NCBI GenBank assembly: GCA_016716765.1
Contig: JADJVA010000025.1
Span: forward strand, 806,001-870,000
Direction: 5' to 3'
DNA: 64,000 nucleotides
DNA from: Bdellovibrionales bacterium
GTDB taxonomy: Bacteria > Bdellovibrionota > Bdellovibrionia > Bdellovibrionales > UBA1609
The position numbers and the translations under genes are program-made. Shown here one piece after another: positions 26,313 to 35,308 of the stretch (position 1 is the first letter of the stretch; each line of letters opens with the position of its first letter). The notes below the pieces were generated by a model that was not told the DNA's origin, searched no databases, and worked only from the letters and a program-made list of their open reading frames with translations.

Positions 26313-28910
26313 GTGGGCGATATCGAAAAAATGACAAAGATGAGCCAACAGGCGATGCAGGAGGCGGCTGAGTTTGCCGAGTCCAGCCAAAATCCTTCGG
26401 TTGAGCCCTGGCACTTGCTGAAGGCTATTCTGTCACAATCAGATGGAATCGTCCCGCGGGTGTTAACGGAGGGAATGAAGCTGAAACTAGAACCTTTGGT
26501 CCGTGAGGTCGGGATTCAAATCGACCGTCTTCCAAAGGTGTCGGGAGAGAACATCCGAGTTCAAGCAAGTTCAGATTTGGTGAAATTATTTAAGGCCGCA
26601 GAGTCTGAATCCAAGGGAATGAATGATGACTTCATCTCCACTGAGCACTTTATGTTGGCCGCATTAAAGTCGGGGAATCCGACCTTAAAAGATATATTTA
26701 AGAAACTTGGCGTTGATGCCAAACAATTTATGGAGGCATTGAAAATGAGTCGAGGAGGTCAGCGCGTAACGGATGATTCGCCGGAAGCTAAGTTTGATGT
26801 TTTAAAGAAATATGCGCGGGATCTGACTGAGCTCGCTGAGGCAGGAAAATTGGACCCGGTCGTTGGGCGGGATGAAGAAATTCGTCGCGTGGTGCAAGTG
26901 CTTTCACGGCGGACTAAGAACAATCCAGTTCTCATCGGTGAGCCGGGCGTGGGCAAAACGGCTATTGCCGAGGGGCTGGCGTTGCGGATTATCAACCAAG
27001 ACGTGCCAAGCGTTTTGATCGGAAAGAAATTGATGTCTCTTGATTTGGGGGCGCTGGTTGCGGGAGCTAAGTATCGTGGCGAATTTGAAGATCGTTTGAA
27101 ATCCGTCGTCAAAGAGGTGACCGGCAGCAATGGTCAGATTATTCTATTTATCGATGAGCTTCACACCTTGGTGGGAGCCGGAAAAGCGGACGGTGCTATG
27201 GATGCGGGGCAGATTCTCAAGCCAGCATTGGCGCGCGGGGAGCTTCGGTGCATTGGGGCCACGACCCTTGATGAATATCGACAATACATCGAAAAAGACA
27301 AGGCCCTTGAGAGAAGGTTTCAGAATGTGCTGGTAGCAGAACCCAGCGTTCACGATGCCATCACGATCTTGCGTGGACTCAAAGAAAAGTACGAAGTGCA
27401 TCATGGGGTGAGAATCACAGATGCTGCGATAGTGAATGCAGTGAAACTTTCTCATCGTTATATTACGGGCCGTTTTTTGCCTGACAAAGCCATCGATCTC
27501 ATGGATGAAGCTGCAAGCAAGCTGAGCATTGAAATCAATTCGGTTCCGTCAGAAATAGACGAAATAGAGCGAAAGATGATGCAATTGCAGATTGAACGGG
27601 AGGCTTTAAAGAAGGAGAAGGAGAAGGGGGCGAAGGATAGGCTCTCAAATATTGAATCTGAACTTAAGGATCTTTCGACTGAATTGCAAACCCTCAAGCA
27701 TCAATGGGAAAAGGAAAAGCGGGAAATAGGTGGCTTGAAGGGAACGAAGGAAGAAATCGAGCGAATGAGGGTTGAGGTCGAAAGGGCAGAGCGGGAAGGG
27801 AATCTTGAGAGGGCTGCTGAGCTGAAGTACGGTCGGCTTCCAGAGCTTGAGAAGCGACTCTTAACCCACGCGGAGGACACGACTAAAAGTTCCGGCGAAA
27901 CGAGGATGTTAAAAGAGGAAGTTGGACCTGAAGAAATAGCGGAGGTTGTGTCAAAATGGACTGGGGTTCCAGTCAGCAAGATGTTGCAGTCCGATTCAGA
28001 AAGACTTTTGCAGATGGAAAGTCTTTTGCGCCAGAAGGTTGTGGGTCAGGATCAGGCCCTCGTTGTGGTATCAGATGCTATCAGGCGGGCTCGTGCCGAG
28101 ATTTCTGATCCTCATCGACCCATCGGATCGTTTTTCTTTCTTGGGCCAACAGGGGTTGGAAAGACGGAGACGGCCAAGGCCTTAGCTGAATTTCTATTTG
28201 ATACTCAAGACGCGTTGGTTCGAATTGATATGACTGAATACATGGAGAAGCATTCTGTATCCCGACTCATTGGGGCTCCTCCCGGATATGTTGGCTATGA
28301 GGAAGGCGGACAGTTGACTGAGAAAGTGCGTCGCCGTCCTTACAGCATTATTTTGTTTGATGAGATTGAAAAGGCTCATCCCGAAGTATTTAATGTTTTC
28401 CTTCAAATTATGGATGATGGGCGATTGACTGATGGTCAGGGTCGGGTCGTGGATTTTCGCAACACTGTCTTGATTATGACCTCCAATGTGGGGTCACAAT
28501 TCATCGCGGATAGCAAATTGACGACAGCGGAAAGGGAAGACGCCGCGAAAGAGGCCCTTCGGGCTCATTTTAGGCCGGAGTTTCTGAATCGGATTGATGA
28601 AATAGTCATTTTCAATAGCCTATCGGAAGAGCAACTGGGCGGTATTGTTGAAATCCAACTGTCTGAAGTAAAGGCAAGACTAAAGGACAAGCATATTGAG
28701 CTGGAATTTGACCCAAGTGCACTTCGGTACTTAGCGAGGAAGGGTTTTGATCCTCACTATGGAGCACGCCCTTTGCGTCGGGTGATACAGTCCGAGGTAT
28801 TGAATGTACTTTCCAAACTTTTGATTTCTGGCCAATTGAAACCTGAAACCCATCTTAAAATCACGGCGAACGATTTAAACCTGGAATTTGGTGAGTTTGC
28901 GGGTAGCTGA
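26313..28910 (+). CDS. clpB: ATP-dependent chaperone ClpB
   Basis: 865 aa disaggregase. Clp N-terminal domain (about 1-145), first AAA+ domain with GEPGVGKTAIAEG, the long coiled-coil middle domain (about 400-530, rich in Lys/Glu) that distinguishes ClpB from ClpA/ClpC, and a second AAA+ domain with GPTGVGKTETAKAL, ending with the Clp C-terminal domain (HYGARPLRRVIQ). It rescues aggregated proteins with DnaK. It starts with GTG behind an AGGGG sequence. No CIRCE element or obvious sigma-32 promoter was seen upstream. Confidence 0.97.
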   Translation: MGDIEKMTKMSQQAMQEAAEFAESSQNPSVEPWHLLKAILSQSDGIVPRVLTEGMKLKLEPLVREVGIQIDRLPKVSGENIRVQASSDLVKLFKAAESESKGMNDDFISTEHFMLAALKSGNPTLKDIFKKLGVDAKQFMEALKMSRGGQRVTDDSPEAKFDVLKKYARDLTELAEAGKLDPVVGRDEEIRRVVQVLSRRTKNNPVLIGEPGVGKTAIAEGLALRIINQDVPSVLIGKKLMSLDLGALVAGAKYRGEFEDRLKSVVKEVTGSNGQIILFIDELHTLVGAGKADGAMDAGQILKPALARGELRCIGATTLDEYRQYIEKDKALERRFQNVLVAEPSVHDAITILRGLKEKYEVHHGVRITDAAIVNAVKLSHRYITGRFLPDKAIDLMDEAASKLSIEINSVPSEIDEIERKMMQLQIEREALKKEKEKGAKDRLSNIESELKDLSTELQTLKHQWEKEKREIGGLKGTKEEIERMRVEVERAEREGNLERAAELKYGRLPELEKRLLTHAEDTTKSSGETRMLKEEVGPEEIAEVVSKWTGVPVSKMLQSDSERLLQMESLLRQKVVGQDQALVVVSDAIRRARAEISDPHRPIGSFFFLGPTGVGKTETAKALAEFLFDTQDALVRIDMTEYMEKHSVSRLIGAPPGYVGYEEGGQLTEKVRRRPYSIILFDEIEKAHPEVFNVFLQIMDDGRLTDGQGRVVDFRNTVLIMTSNVGSQFIADSKLTTAEREDAAKEALRAHFRPEFLNRIDEIVIFNSLSEEQLGGIVEIQLSEVKARLKDKHIELEFDPSALRYLARKGFDPHYGARPLRRVIQSEVLNVLSKLLISGQLKPETHLKITANDLNLEFGEFAGS

Positions 28911-29077
28911 GTATCGTGATTTGCCCTGCGGTTCCGGGTTTAGAAGCCTTGACGAATGCTTCTGCCCAGAGTAGTTTTCGAGGCCAGCGGAACGGGACCA
29001 AGGTGGTTCGTCCTGTAATTGTTTCCCATTTGTTAGCGGTTTAACACCTCTGCTTGTGTTGGCTGGAATCGGAGCCT

Positions 29078-29710
29078 ATGTTTTCGGGAATTGTGGAGTG
29101 CCAATCACCTGTCCTGAAGGTTGTCCCCCGTCAGGGAGTGCTTGAAGTTCATATAGGGAGACCGGGTCAATTCAATCAGTTGTCTGTGGGCGACAGCGTG
29201 AGTGTGAACGGTGTTTGCTTAACAATTGAATTTTACGACTCCGAAAAGATTGTGGTGGCTTTGGCGGCAGAGACTTTGCAGGTAACTCAGTGGGATGAGA
29301 AAAGCTTGCTAGGTCGGAAAGTAAATCTTGAGAGATCGCTGAGTTTTGGAGACAGAGTTCATGGCCATCTGGTGACCGGGCATGTTGACGCTCTCGGAGA
29401 GGTTGTCGCTATAGAGCGAGCGGGCGAGTGTTCGAGAGTCCGATTGCGGGCTCCTCAGCAATTGAGATCCTATTTTTGGAAAAAGGGGAGTCTCGCGGTG
29501 AATGGTGTCAGTCTCACTATTAATCAAGTTGATTCTCTTGGAACGATTGAAGTTTGTTTGATTCCTGAGACCTTGAGGAGTACCAATTTGGGCTCTCTCC
29601 AGAAGGGCGATAAGGTGAGTATCGAGGCAGATAACTTGGCAAAAGGATTGGTTGAGACCCTTCGAGGTTTTAGTTTGAAGGAGTTGTCACAGAAGGGGGA
29701 CCTGCCATGA
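29078..29710 (+). CDS. ribE: riboflavin synthase alpha subunit
   Basis: 210 aa from the ATG at 29078 (MFSGIVE, the universal start of this family; GGAG is close upstream). Two tandem lumazine-binding barrels are visible, with matching motifs SVNGVCLTI and AVNGVSLTI. It converts two 6,7-dimethyl-8-ribityllumazine molecules to riboflavin. It overlaps ribB by four bases (ATGA). No FMN riboswitch is recognisable upstream, only a hairpin AGAAGC/GCTTCT near 28941-28962. Confidence 0.95.
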   Translation: MFSGIVECQSPVLKVVPRQGVLEVHIGRPGQFNQLSVGDSVSVNGVCLTIEFYDSEKIVVALAAETLQVTQWDEKSLLGRKVNLERSLSFGDRVHGHLVTGHVDALGEVVAIERAGECSRVRLRAPQQLRSYFWKKGSLAVNGVSLTINQVDSLGTIEVCLIPETLRSTNLGSLQKGDKVSIEADNLAKGLVETLRGFSLKELSQKGDLP

Positions 29711-30897
29711 ATACGATTGAAGAACTATTAGCGGACGTGCGCGCTGGCAAGATGGTCATTCTGATTGATGATGAGGATCGCGAGAATGAGGGAGATCTGA
29801 TCCTTGCCGCTGATGGGGTAACTCCAGAAAAAATTAATTTTATGGCCACAGAGGCGCGTGGACTTATCTGTTTGGCAATGACCGGAGAACAGGTCCAGCG
29901 GTTAGAGTTGCCTTTGATGGTAAAAGAGGATCGGAATGGAGCTGCGAATAAAACCGCATTTACTGTTTCGATTGAAGCGGCAAATGGAGTGACGACGGGT
30001 ATTTCCGCTGCTGACAGATCACATACAATTCGAGTGGCTTCAAATCCTTTTGCACGAGCATCTGATGTTGTGGTTCCGGGTCATATTTTTCCAATTAGGG
30101 CACAGGAGGGCGGAGTTCTAAAGAGAGCTGGGCACACGGAGGCAAGTGTGGACATAACTCGTTTGGCCGGGCTCAACCCCGCGGCTGTGATTTGCGAGAT
30201 TATGAATTCTGATGGGACAATGGCTCGGCGTGATGATCTTATTGAGTTTGCAAATAGGCATGGCATTAAGATCGGTACGATAGAAAGCCTCATTGAGTAT
30301 CGAATTGAAAATGAAATGTTTGTTGTTGAGCAATCTCGGAGTCCTTTGCCTTCGAGTTTTGGTGAAGGATTTGAAGTTCGGATTTTTCGCAATCAGCTTG
30401 ATGGGAGAGAACATCTAGCTCTGGTTAAAGGTGAACTGAGTGCTCAAACGCCCGTTTTGGTAAGAGTTCAGACGGAGAACGTTTTAGGGGACGTTTTTGG
30501 GAGTTTGCATTCAAGAAGTGGTGATTCTATCAGGTCTGCTATTCATCTGATTGACCGCGAGGGCGTTGGAGCCTTCGTCTATCTGCGGACAGAGTGTACC
30601 GAAGATAAGTCAGCTCAACGAGTTAATGAATTTTCTTTTCTCGCCCAAAAGGAAAAGAGTTCGCGATTTGATTCCAAAAAGATTTTAAAAGATCACAGGG
30701 ATTATGGTGTGGGCGCGCAGATACTCAGGTCTTTGGGGGTCAAGGAGATTAGGCTTATTACAAATCATCCCCTAAAGATGGTGGGTCTGGGAGGATATGG
30801 CCTAAAAATTGTTGAATCGATAGATTTGAATGTTGGAGATAGTCTTGTGAGAGAATTTGCACAGGTGCATGAAATATCGAAAGAAATGAGTGTCTGA
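29707..30897 (+). CDS. ribB: 3,4-dihydroxy-2-butanone-4-phosphate synthase with degenerate GTP cyclohydrolase II domain
   Basis: 396 aa. Residues 1-200 are an intact DHBP synthase: DDEDRENEGD (21-30), and GHTEASVDITRLAG onward with the catalytic residues. Residues about 215-395 have the fold pattern of GTP cyclohydrolase II (DHRDYGVGAQIL, LITNHPLKMVGL). However, the three zinc-binding cysteines are replaced by Asn258, Ser269 and Ser271, and the RQEGRGIGL motif is lost. This matches RibBX-type hybrids described in Proteobacteria, where the second domain has no GTP cyclohydrolase activity. A separate RibA should exist elsewhere. Confidence 0.92.
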   Translation: MNTIEELLADVRAGKMVILIDDEDRENEGDLILAADGVTPEKINFMATEARGLICLAMTGEQVQRLELPLMVKEDRNGAANKTAFTVSIEAANGVTTGISAADRSHTIRVASNPFARASDVVVPGHIFPIRAQEGGVLKRAGHTEASVDITRLAGLNPAAVICEIMNSDGTMARRDDLIEFANRHGIKIGTIESLIEYRIENEMFVVEQSRSPLPSSFGEGFEVRIFRNQLDGREHLALVKGELSAQTPVLVRVQTENVLGDVFGSLHSRSGDSIRSAIHLIDREGVGAFVYLRTECTEDKSAQRVNEFSFLAQKEKSSRFDSKKILKDHRDYGVGAQILRSLGVKEIRLITNHPLKMVGLGGYGLKIVESIDLNVGDSLVREFAQVHEISKEMSV

Positions 30898-31384
30898 GAT
30901 GAGTTTTTTGCAGGGTCGTCTCGTGGTCGATGAGATGCTTAAAATAGGAATTGTAACGGCGAAGTTCAATTTCAATGTCACAGAATTACTGGAAAAAGGT
31001 GCTCTCGATCGACTTTTGTCGCTTGGTTTGACATCTCAGCAGATTATCTCGGTTAGAGTTCCGGGAGCCCTTGAGATCCCATTGGCTGTGCAAACGCTGT
31101 TGAGAAATGGTTGCCATGGGGTGGTCGCTCTGGGTGCCGTGATACGTGGGGAGACCTCACATTACGATTATGTTTGTGCTGGGGTGGAGCGGGGCTGCTC
31201 CCATTTGCAATTAAAATATAAGAAACCTGTCGGATTCGGTGTGTTGACCACGGAAAATGAAGAACAGGCATTGGATCGTGCGGGGGGCGCGATGGGAAAT
31301 AAGGGAGCGGAAGCAGCTGAGGTTGTCGTTGAAATGATTGATCTTTTTAATTTAATAAAATCGAATAACCCAACCAGAAGATAA
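30890..31384 (+). CDS. ribH: 6,7-dimethyl-8-ribityllumazine synthase
   Basis: 164 aa. Visible motifs are KFNFNVTELL, VPGALEIPLAVQ and GAVIRGETSHYDYVCAGV, the active-site loop with its conserved His. It condenses the ribB product with the pyrimidine intermediate and forms an icosahedral or pentameric shell. The GTG at 30890 overlaps the ribB end; the ATG at 30899 is an alternative three codons later. Confidence 0.95.
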   Translation: MSEMSFLQGRLVVDEMLKIGIVTAKFNFNVTELLEKGALDRLLSLGLTSQQIISVRVPGALEIPLAVQTLLRNGCHGVVALGAVIRGETSHYDYVCAGVERGCSHLQLKYKKPVGFGVLTTENEEQALDRAGGAMGNKGAEAAEVVVEMIDLFNLIKSNNPTRR

Positions 31385-31396
31385 AAGGAGACCGAG

Positions 31397-31636
31397 ATGT
31401 CTGAAAATTCCATGTCCAGTGTCACGATCAACGATTTTTACAACCAATTGGCATCGAGGGTAAGCGCGTACAATGCTAAACTGCTCTTGCAGCGTGCAGT
31501 TTTTCAGTCTGGACTTGATAACGACCATGATTGTTGCCTTAATATGGACGAAGCAAAGGCCATGTGCTTAGAACTTATCAAAAAGGGTGGACCGGCTTTT
31601 CAGGTTGGAAAAGATATGTATTCTCGCCTTCAGTAG
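31397..31636 (+). CDS. small conserved-looking protein, unknown
   Basis: 79 aa with AAGGAG six bases before the ATG, between ribH (13 bases upstream) and ntrY (16 bases downstream), so it lies within a tight same-strand run. It is soluble and mostly helical in pattern, with a Cys pair (HDCCLN) and a single later Cys. I do not recognise a family. Position suggests cotranscription with the riboflavin genes; nusB, which often follows ribH, is not this. Confidence 0.65.
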   Translation: MSENSMSSVTINDFYNQLASRVSAYNAKLLLQRAVFQSGLDNDHDCCLNMDEAKAMCLELIKKGGPAFQVGKDMYSRLQ

Positions 31637-31651
31637 CCTCCAAAATTCTAA

Positions 31652-33913
31652 ATGAATGAAGATGGAACGCCGGAAATATTGAAAGATTCTAAAGAGCTAA
31701 AACGGAGGAGAAGGGAAGTTATTGCCCTTTTCCCTCTAGGGCTTCTTTTTTTATTCTTAACTTGGATAGAGATCCAACTTTTTGGGTACAGTCAAACTCT
31801 GCCATTTATTCATTCAATATTTTTCTTTGGTTTAGTTAATTTTAATATTGTCATTCTTTTGCTTCTTTTGTTTCTCATATTCAGAAATATCGTCAAAGTT
31901 TTTGCTGAACGACGGAGTGGGGGCGATGGTGGTTCTTTAAAGGGAAAATTGATTGCGGCATTTGTTGGATTTAGTTCCATCCCAACAATGCTAATGTTTT
32001 TGATTTCAGTATTTTATATTAATAGCAGCTTCGATAAGTGGTTTAATGAAAAAATTTCGAGTGTTTTAAAGAGTGCTCTTGAAGTCACGAATGCCTATGT
32101 TTTAACTGCAAAAAGAAAGAACTATCATTTTGCTAATGAAATTGTCGCCGATCTGGGACGGGTATCCGATGACAAAATACCAGCGCGGCTAAAGAAGCTG
32201 CGTCGACTCTATCAGCTCGACGCCGTAGAGTATTATCCCCAATTATTTTCTGAAAGAACTCTTGATGTAGCGAAGGGTGAGCTTATTCCGCAGATTCCAA
32301 GAGCTTCCCTTGAATTTTTGCAGAAAGGAATTAGCCAGAGACATGAAGGCAGTACAATTCATCAGTTTGCCGAGGGGAATTTAGTTCGGGTTATAGTCCC
32401 GATGCGAGCAGGTCGCGGAGCGCTTGTCGTATCTAGCTATATCCCAATGTCTCTTCTGTCTAGGATGGACGATATTATGGTCGCCTATGAGGATTTTCGA
32501 GATCTCAATCCCATTGAGTATCCAATAAAATCGATTTATCTTATCGTGTTGATACTGATGACTTTGGTGATTCTCTTGGCGGCGACTTGGTTTGGGTTTT
32601 ACTTGGCCCGCCAGCTTTCGGTTCCGCTAGAAGAATTAGGGGATGCGACACGGAGATTGGCGAAGGGTGATTATCGCCTGGTAGAGGTCGCATCGGGTTC
32701 AGCCGAAATGAACCACCTGATCACAAGTTTTAACTCTATGACTCGACAGATTGAAGCCTCGGAAAAGGAGGTTCTTCAGACGAATCGGACACTGCAGGAA
32801 GCGCTGGAGCGCATTGATGAGCACTCTAAATATATTGAGGTCGTTCTTTCAAATGCGAGCACGGGGGTTGTTTCGGTTGATGAGGCCGGTATTGTGACCA
32901 TGGTCAACAGACACGCGGAGCGACTTTTGGAGGTTGATTCTGCAAAAATAGTGGGCAAAAAGGCAAAGGATATTCTCAGCCTCGAGTACTATGGCATTTT
33001 TGATGAACTGCTTCGTACAATGAAGAAGCACAAGGCTGCAAGCATACAGAAGGAAGTGCGAATAAATGTGAAAGAAAGGTCCATTCCCTTGCAGGTGACG
33101 CTATCAATTTTGTATGACGATAATCAGCGCGAACTGGGCAAGGTGTTGGTTTTTGATGATTTGACACCGGTTTTAAGTGCTCAGAGATCAGCCGCATGGA
33201 CTGAAGTCGCCAGGAGGATTGCTCATGAGATCAAGAATCCGCTGACGCCAATTAAATTGGCCGCGCAGAGGCTCAACAAGAAGTTTGCACATGAAATTGC
33301 AGATCCCGTTTTTTCTGAATCGATTCATATGATTATTGAGCAGGTGGATGGGATTAAGAATTTAGTTAACGAATTCAGTAGTTTTGCGAGAATGCCAAAA
33401 TCACAGCCGGTAGTTGGAGATCTCAATCGAGTTATTCAAGATTCTCTGATTCTTTTTAAAACAGGAGATAAAGGGGATATCCTTCACTTTTTGCCGGATT
33501 TAAAATTGCCAAAATTTCGCTTTGATCCCGACCAATTGAAACGCGTGATTACCAATCTGATAGATAATGCGCTTTCAGCAACTGAACGTCTCACCCATCC
33601 GAGAGTGGAGGTGACGACAGAGTTCGACTCTGTGCTCAGGATAGTGAGAATTTCTGTGGTCGACAATGGCGAGGGAATCAATCGTCAGGTACGTGATCGT
33701 ATTTTTGAACCTTATGTCACGACAAAAGGTCAAGGAACTGGATTGGGATTGGCTATCGTTAAGCGAACCATTGAAGATCACAACGGATTTATTCGTGCTC
33801 TACCAAATCCGCCGAGAGGAACAAGAATAGTCATCGAATTGCCGGTGGAGGACTTGGAAATGCCTCATCCGATGATAAAACTAGTTCTTAATAAAGAGGT
33901 TAAACAGATATGA
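31652..33913 (+). CDS. ntrY: NtrY-like sensor histidine kinase
   Basis: 753 aa inner-membrane kinase. Membrane segments at about 24-45, 55-78, 100-124 and 293-317 frame an extracytoplasmic region. HAMP follows (318-370), then PAS (about 390-500), then HisKA with His525 in RRIAHEIKNPLTPIK, and an ATPase domain ending with GQGTGLGLAIVKRTIEDHNG. The layout and the KNPLTPI box are those of NtrY. It phosphorylates the adjacent NtrX and overlaps it by four bases. NtrYX links nitrogen, redox or envelope state to sigma-54 genes. Confidence 0.93.
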   Translation: MNEDGTPEILKDSKELKRRRREVIALFPLGLLFLFLTWIEIQLFGYSQTLPFIHSIFFFGLVNFNIVILLLLLFLIFRNIVKVFAERRSGGDGGSLKGKLIAAFVGFSSIPTMLMFLISVFYINSSFDKWFNEKISSVLKSALEVTNAYVLTAKRKNYHFANEIVADLGRVSDDKIPARLKKLRRLYQLDAVEYYPQLFSERTLDVAKGELIPQIPRASLEFLQKGISQRHEGSTIHQFAEGNLVRVIVPMRAGRGALVVSSYIPMSLLSRMDDIMVAYEDFRDLNPIEYPIKSIYLIVLILMTLVILLAATWFGFYLARQLSVPLEELGDATRRLAKGDYRLVEVASGSAEMNHLITSFNSMTRQIEASEKEVLQTNRTLQEALERIDEHSKYIEVVLSNASTGVVSVDEAGIVTMVNRHAERLLEVDSAKIVGKKAKDILSLEYYGIFDELLRTMKKHKAASIQKEVRINVKERSIPLQVTLSILYDDNQRELGKVLVFDDLTPVLSAQRSAAWTEVARRIAHEIKNPLTPIKLAAQRLNKKFAHEIADPVFSESIHMIIEQVDGIKNLVNEFSSFARMPKSQPVVGDLNRVIQDSLILFKTGDKGDILHFLPDLKLPKFRFDPDQLKRVITNLIDNALSATERLTHPRVEVTTEFDSVLRIVRISVVDNGEGINRQVRDRIFEPYVTTKGQGTGLGLAIVKRTIEDHNGFIRALPNPPRGTRIVIELPVEDLEMPHPMIKLVLNKEVKQI

Positions 33914-35271
33914 AAAAGACATCCCCTAGGATTTTGATCATTGATGATGAAAATGCGATTTGTACCGTGCTATCCGCCTCCTTGAGGGATGAGGGGTATC
34001 AGGTTGAAACGGCAAGGGATGGATTAAGTGGTATTCAAGCTATTGGCGAATTCAAGCCAGCTGTGGTTTTGCTCGATATTTGGATGCCGGGTGAGTTGGA
34101 TGGTCTTGAGGTTTTGAAGCGGGCACGAGATCAATTTCCAGGTTCTCAATATATAATTATGTCAGGTCATGGAACGATCGAAACAGCTGTTCGTGCCACT
34201 AAGCTTGGAGCTTGGGATTTTGTGGAGAAGCCACTATCGATTGATAAAATTCTAATTATCATCAAAAACATTTTGTCTTATGAGACAGAAAAGAGCGAAA
34301 AAGGACTCCTCTTGAATCGGTTGCGCAAGAATATCGCAATCATTGGCGAGAGCAAGGGGATAGTCATTCTTAAGGACATGATTGCAAGAGTAGCCCCTTC
34401 TGATTCGTGGATATTGATAGGAGGGGAAAATGGCACTGGTAAGGAGCTCGTTGCCCAGAATATTCATTATTTGAGCAAACGTGCTGGTAGGCCACTTGTT
34501 GAAGTGAATTGTGCGGCTATTCCGAAGGATTTAGTTGAAAGTGAGCTTTTCGGGTATGAAAAAGGAGCTTTCACGGGGGCTGAAGTAACGAGAAAGGGAA
34601 AATTCGATCTGGCAAATGGGGGGACCCTTTTTCTGGATGAGATTGCAGATATGAATCTAGATGCCCAAGCTAAGATTTTAAGGATTCTTCAGGAAAGGAA
34701 ATTTCATCGCGTCGGCGGAAATGAGACGATCGAGGCAGATGTTCGTGTTGTGGCTGCCACGAATAAAAATTTGGAAGAAGAAATTCGAGAGGGTCGATTT
34801 CGCGAAGACCTTTATTATAGACTGAACGTGATTCCGTTTATGGTACCTCCCTTGCGTGAAAGGAGAGAGGATATTCCTGGTCTTATTCTGCATTTTGGAG
34901 ACCAAATTGCTGCCCAAGGAGGTCATCGGCGGAAGATTTTTTCAGAGAAGACTCTAGAGAAAATGCAGGCTTACACTTGGCCTGGCAACGTCAGGGAACT
35001 GAGAAATTTTATTGAGAGACTCTATATTTTAACTCCTGGCGATTATGTCGAAGTTCATGATCTTCGTTTTGCAGGCATGATTGAGCGAGCTGAAAATCTT
35101 GATGGTTCGGAAGTCAATACCTTCCGCGAAGCTCGCGCCCGCTTTGAGAAGGAATTTCTCCTTAAACGGATCAGTGAGAACAAGGGAAATATCAGTAAGA
35201 CGGCTGAAGTAATTGGACTGGAACGAAGCTATTTGCACCGTAAAATTAAATCCTACGGGATTGACATTTGA
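33910..35271 (+). CDS. ntrX: NtrX-like sigma-54 response regulator
   Basis: 453 aa. The receiver domain (1-125) has the acidic pair in IIDDE and phosphoacceptor Asp56 in LLDIWMPGELDG. The AAA+ domain has GGENGTGKELVA, the GAFTGA loop and GTLFLDEIADM. The C-terminal Fis-type DNA-binding helix-turn-helix is NKGNISKTAEVIGLERSYLHRK. The order kinase-regulator with a four-base overlap implies coupled translation. Confidence 0.95.
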   Translation: MKKTSPRILIIDDENAICTVLSASLRDEGYQVETARDGLSGIQAIGEFKPAVVLLDIWMPGELDGLEVLKRARDQFPGSQYIIMSGHGTIETAVRATKLGAWDFVEKPLSIDKILIIIKNILSYETEKSEKGLLLNRLRKNIAIIGESKGIVILKDMIARVAPSDSWILIGGENGTGKELVAQNIHYLSKRAGRPLVEVNCAAIPKDLVESELFGYEKGAFTGAEVTRKGKFDLANGGTLFLDEIADMNLDAQAKILRILQERKFHRVGGNETIEADVRVVAATNKNLEEEIREGRFREDLYYRLNVIPFMVPPLRERREDIPGLILHFGDQIAAQGGHRRKIFSEKTLEKMQAYTWPGNVRELRNFIERLYILTPGDYVEVHDLRFAGMIERAENLDGSEVNTFREARARFEKEFLLKRISENKGNISKTAEVIGLERSYLHRKIKSYGIDI

Positions 35272-35308
35272 ATCATGAAAAAAATTGATTAGCGTGGGGT
35301 GAACAGAG

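Noticed and set aside
28911..29077. FMN riboswitch before ribE
   Set aside because: The conserved RFN core segments are absent; only a simple hairpin is seen.
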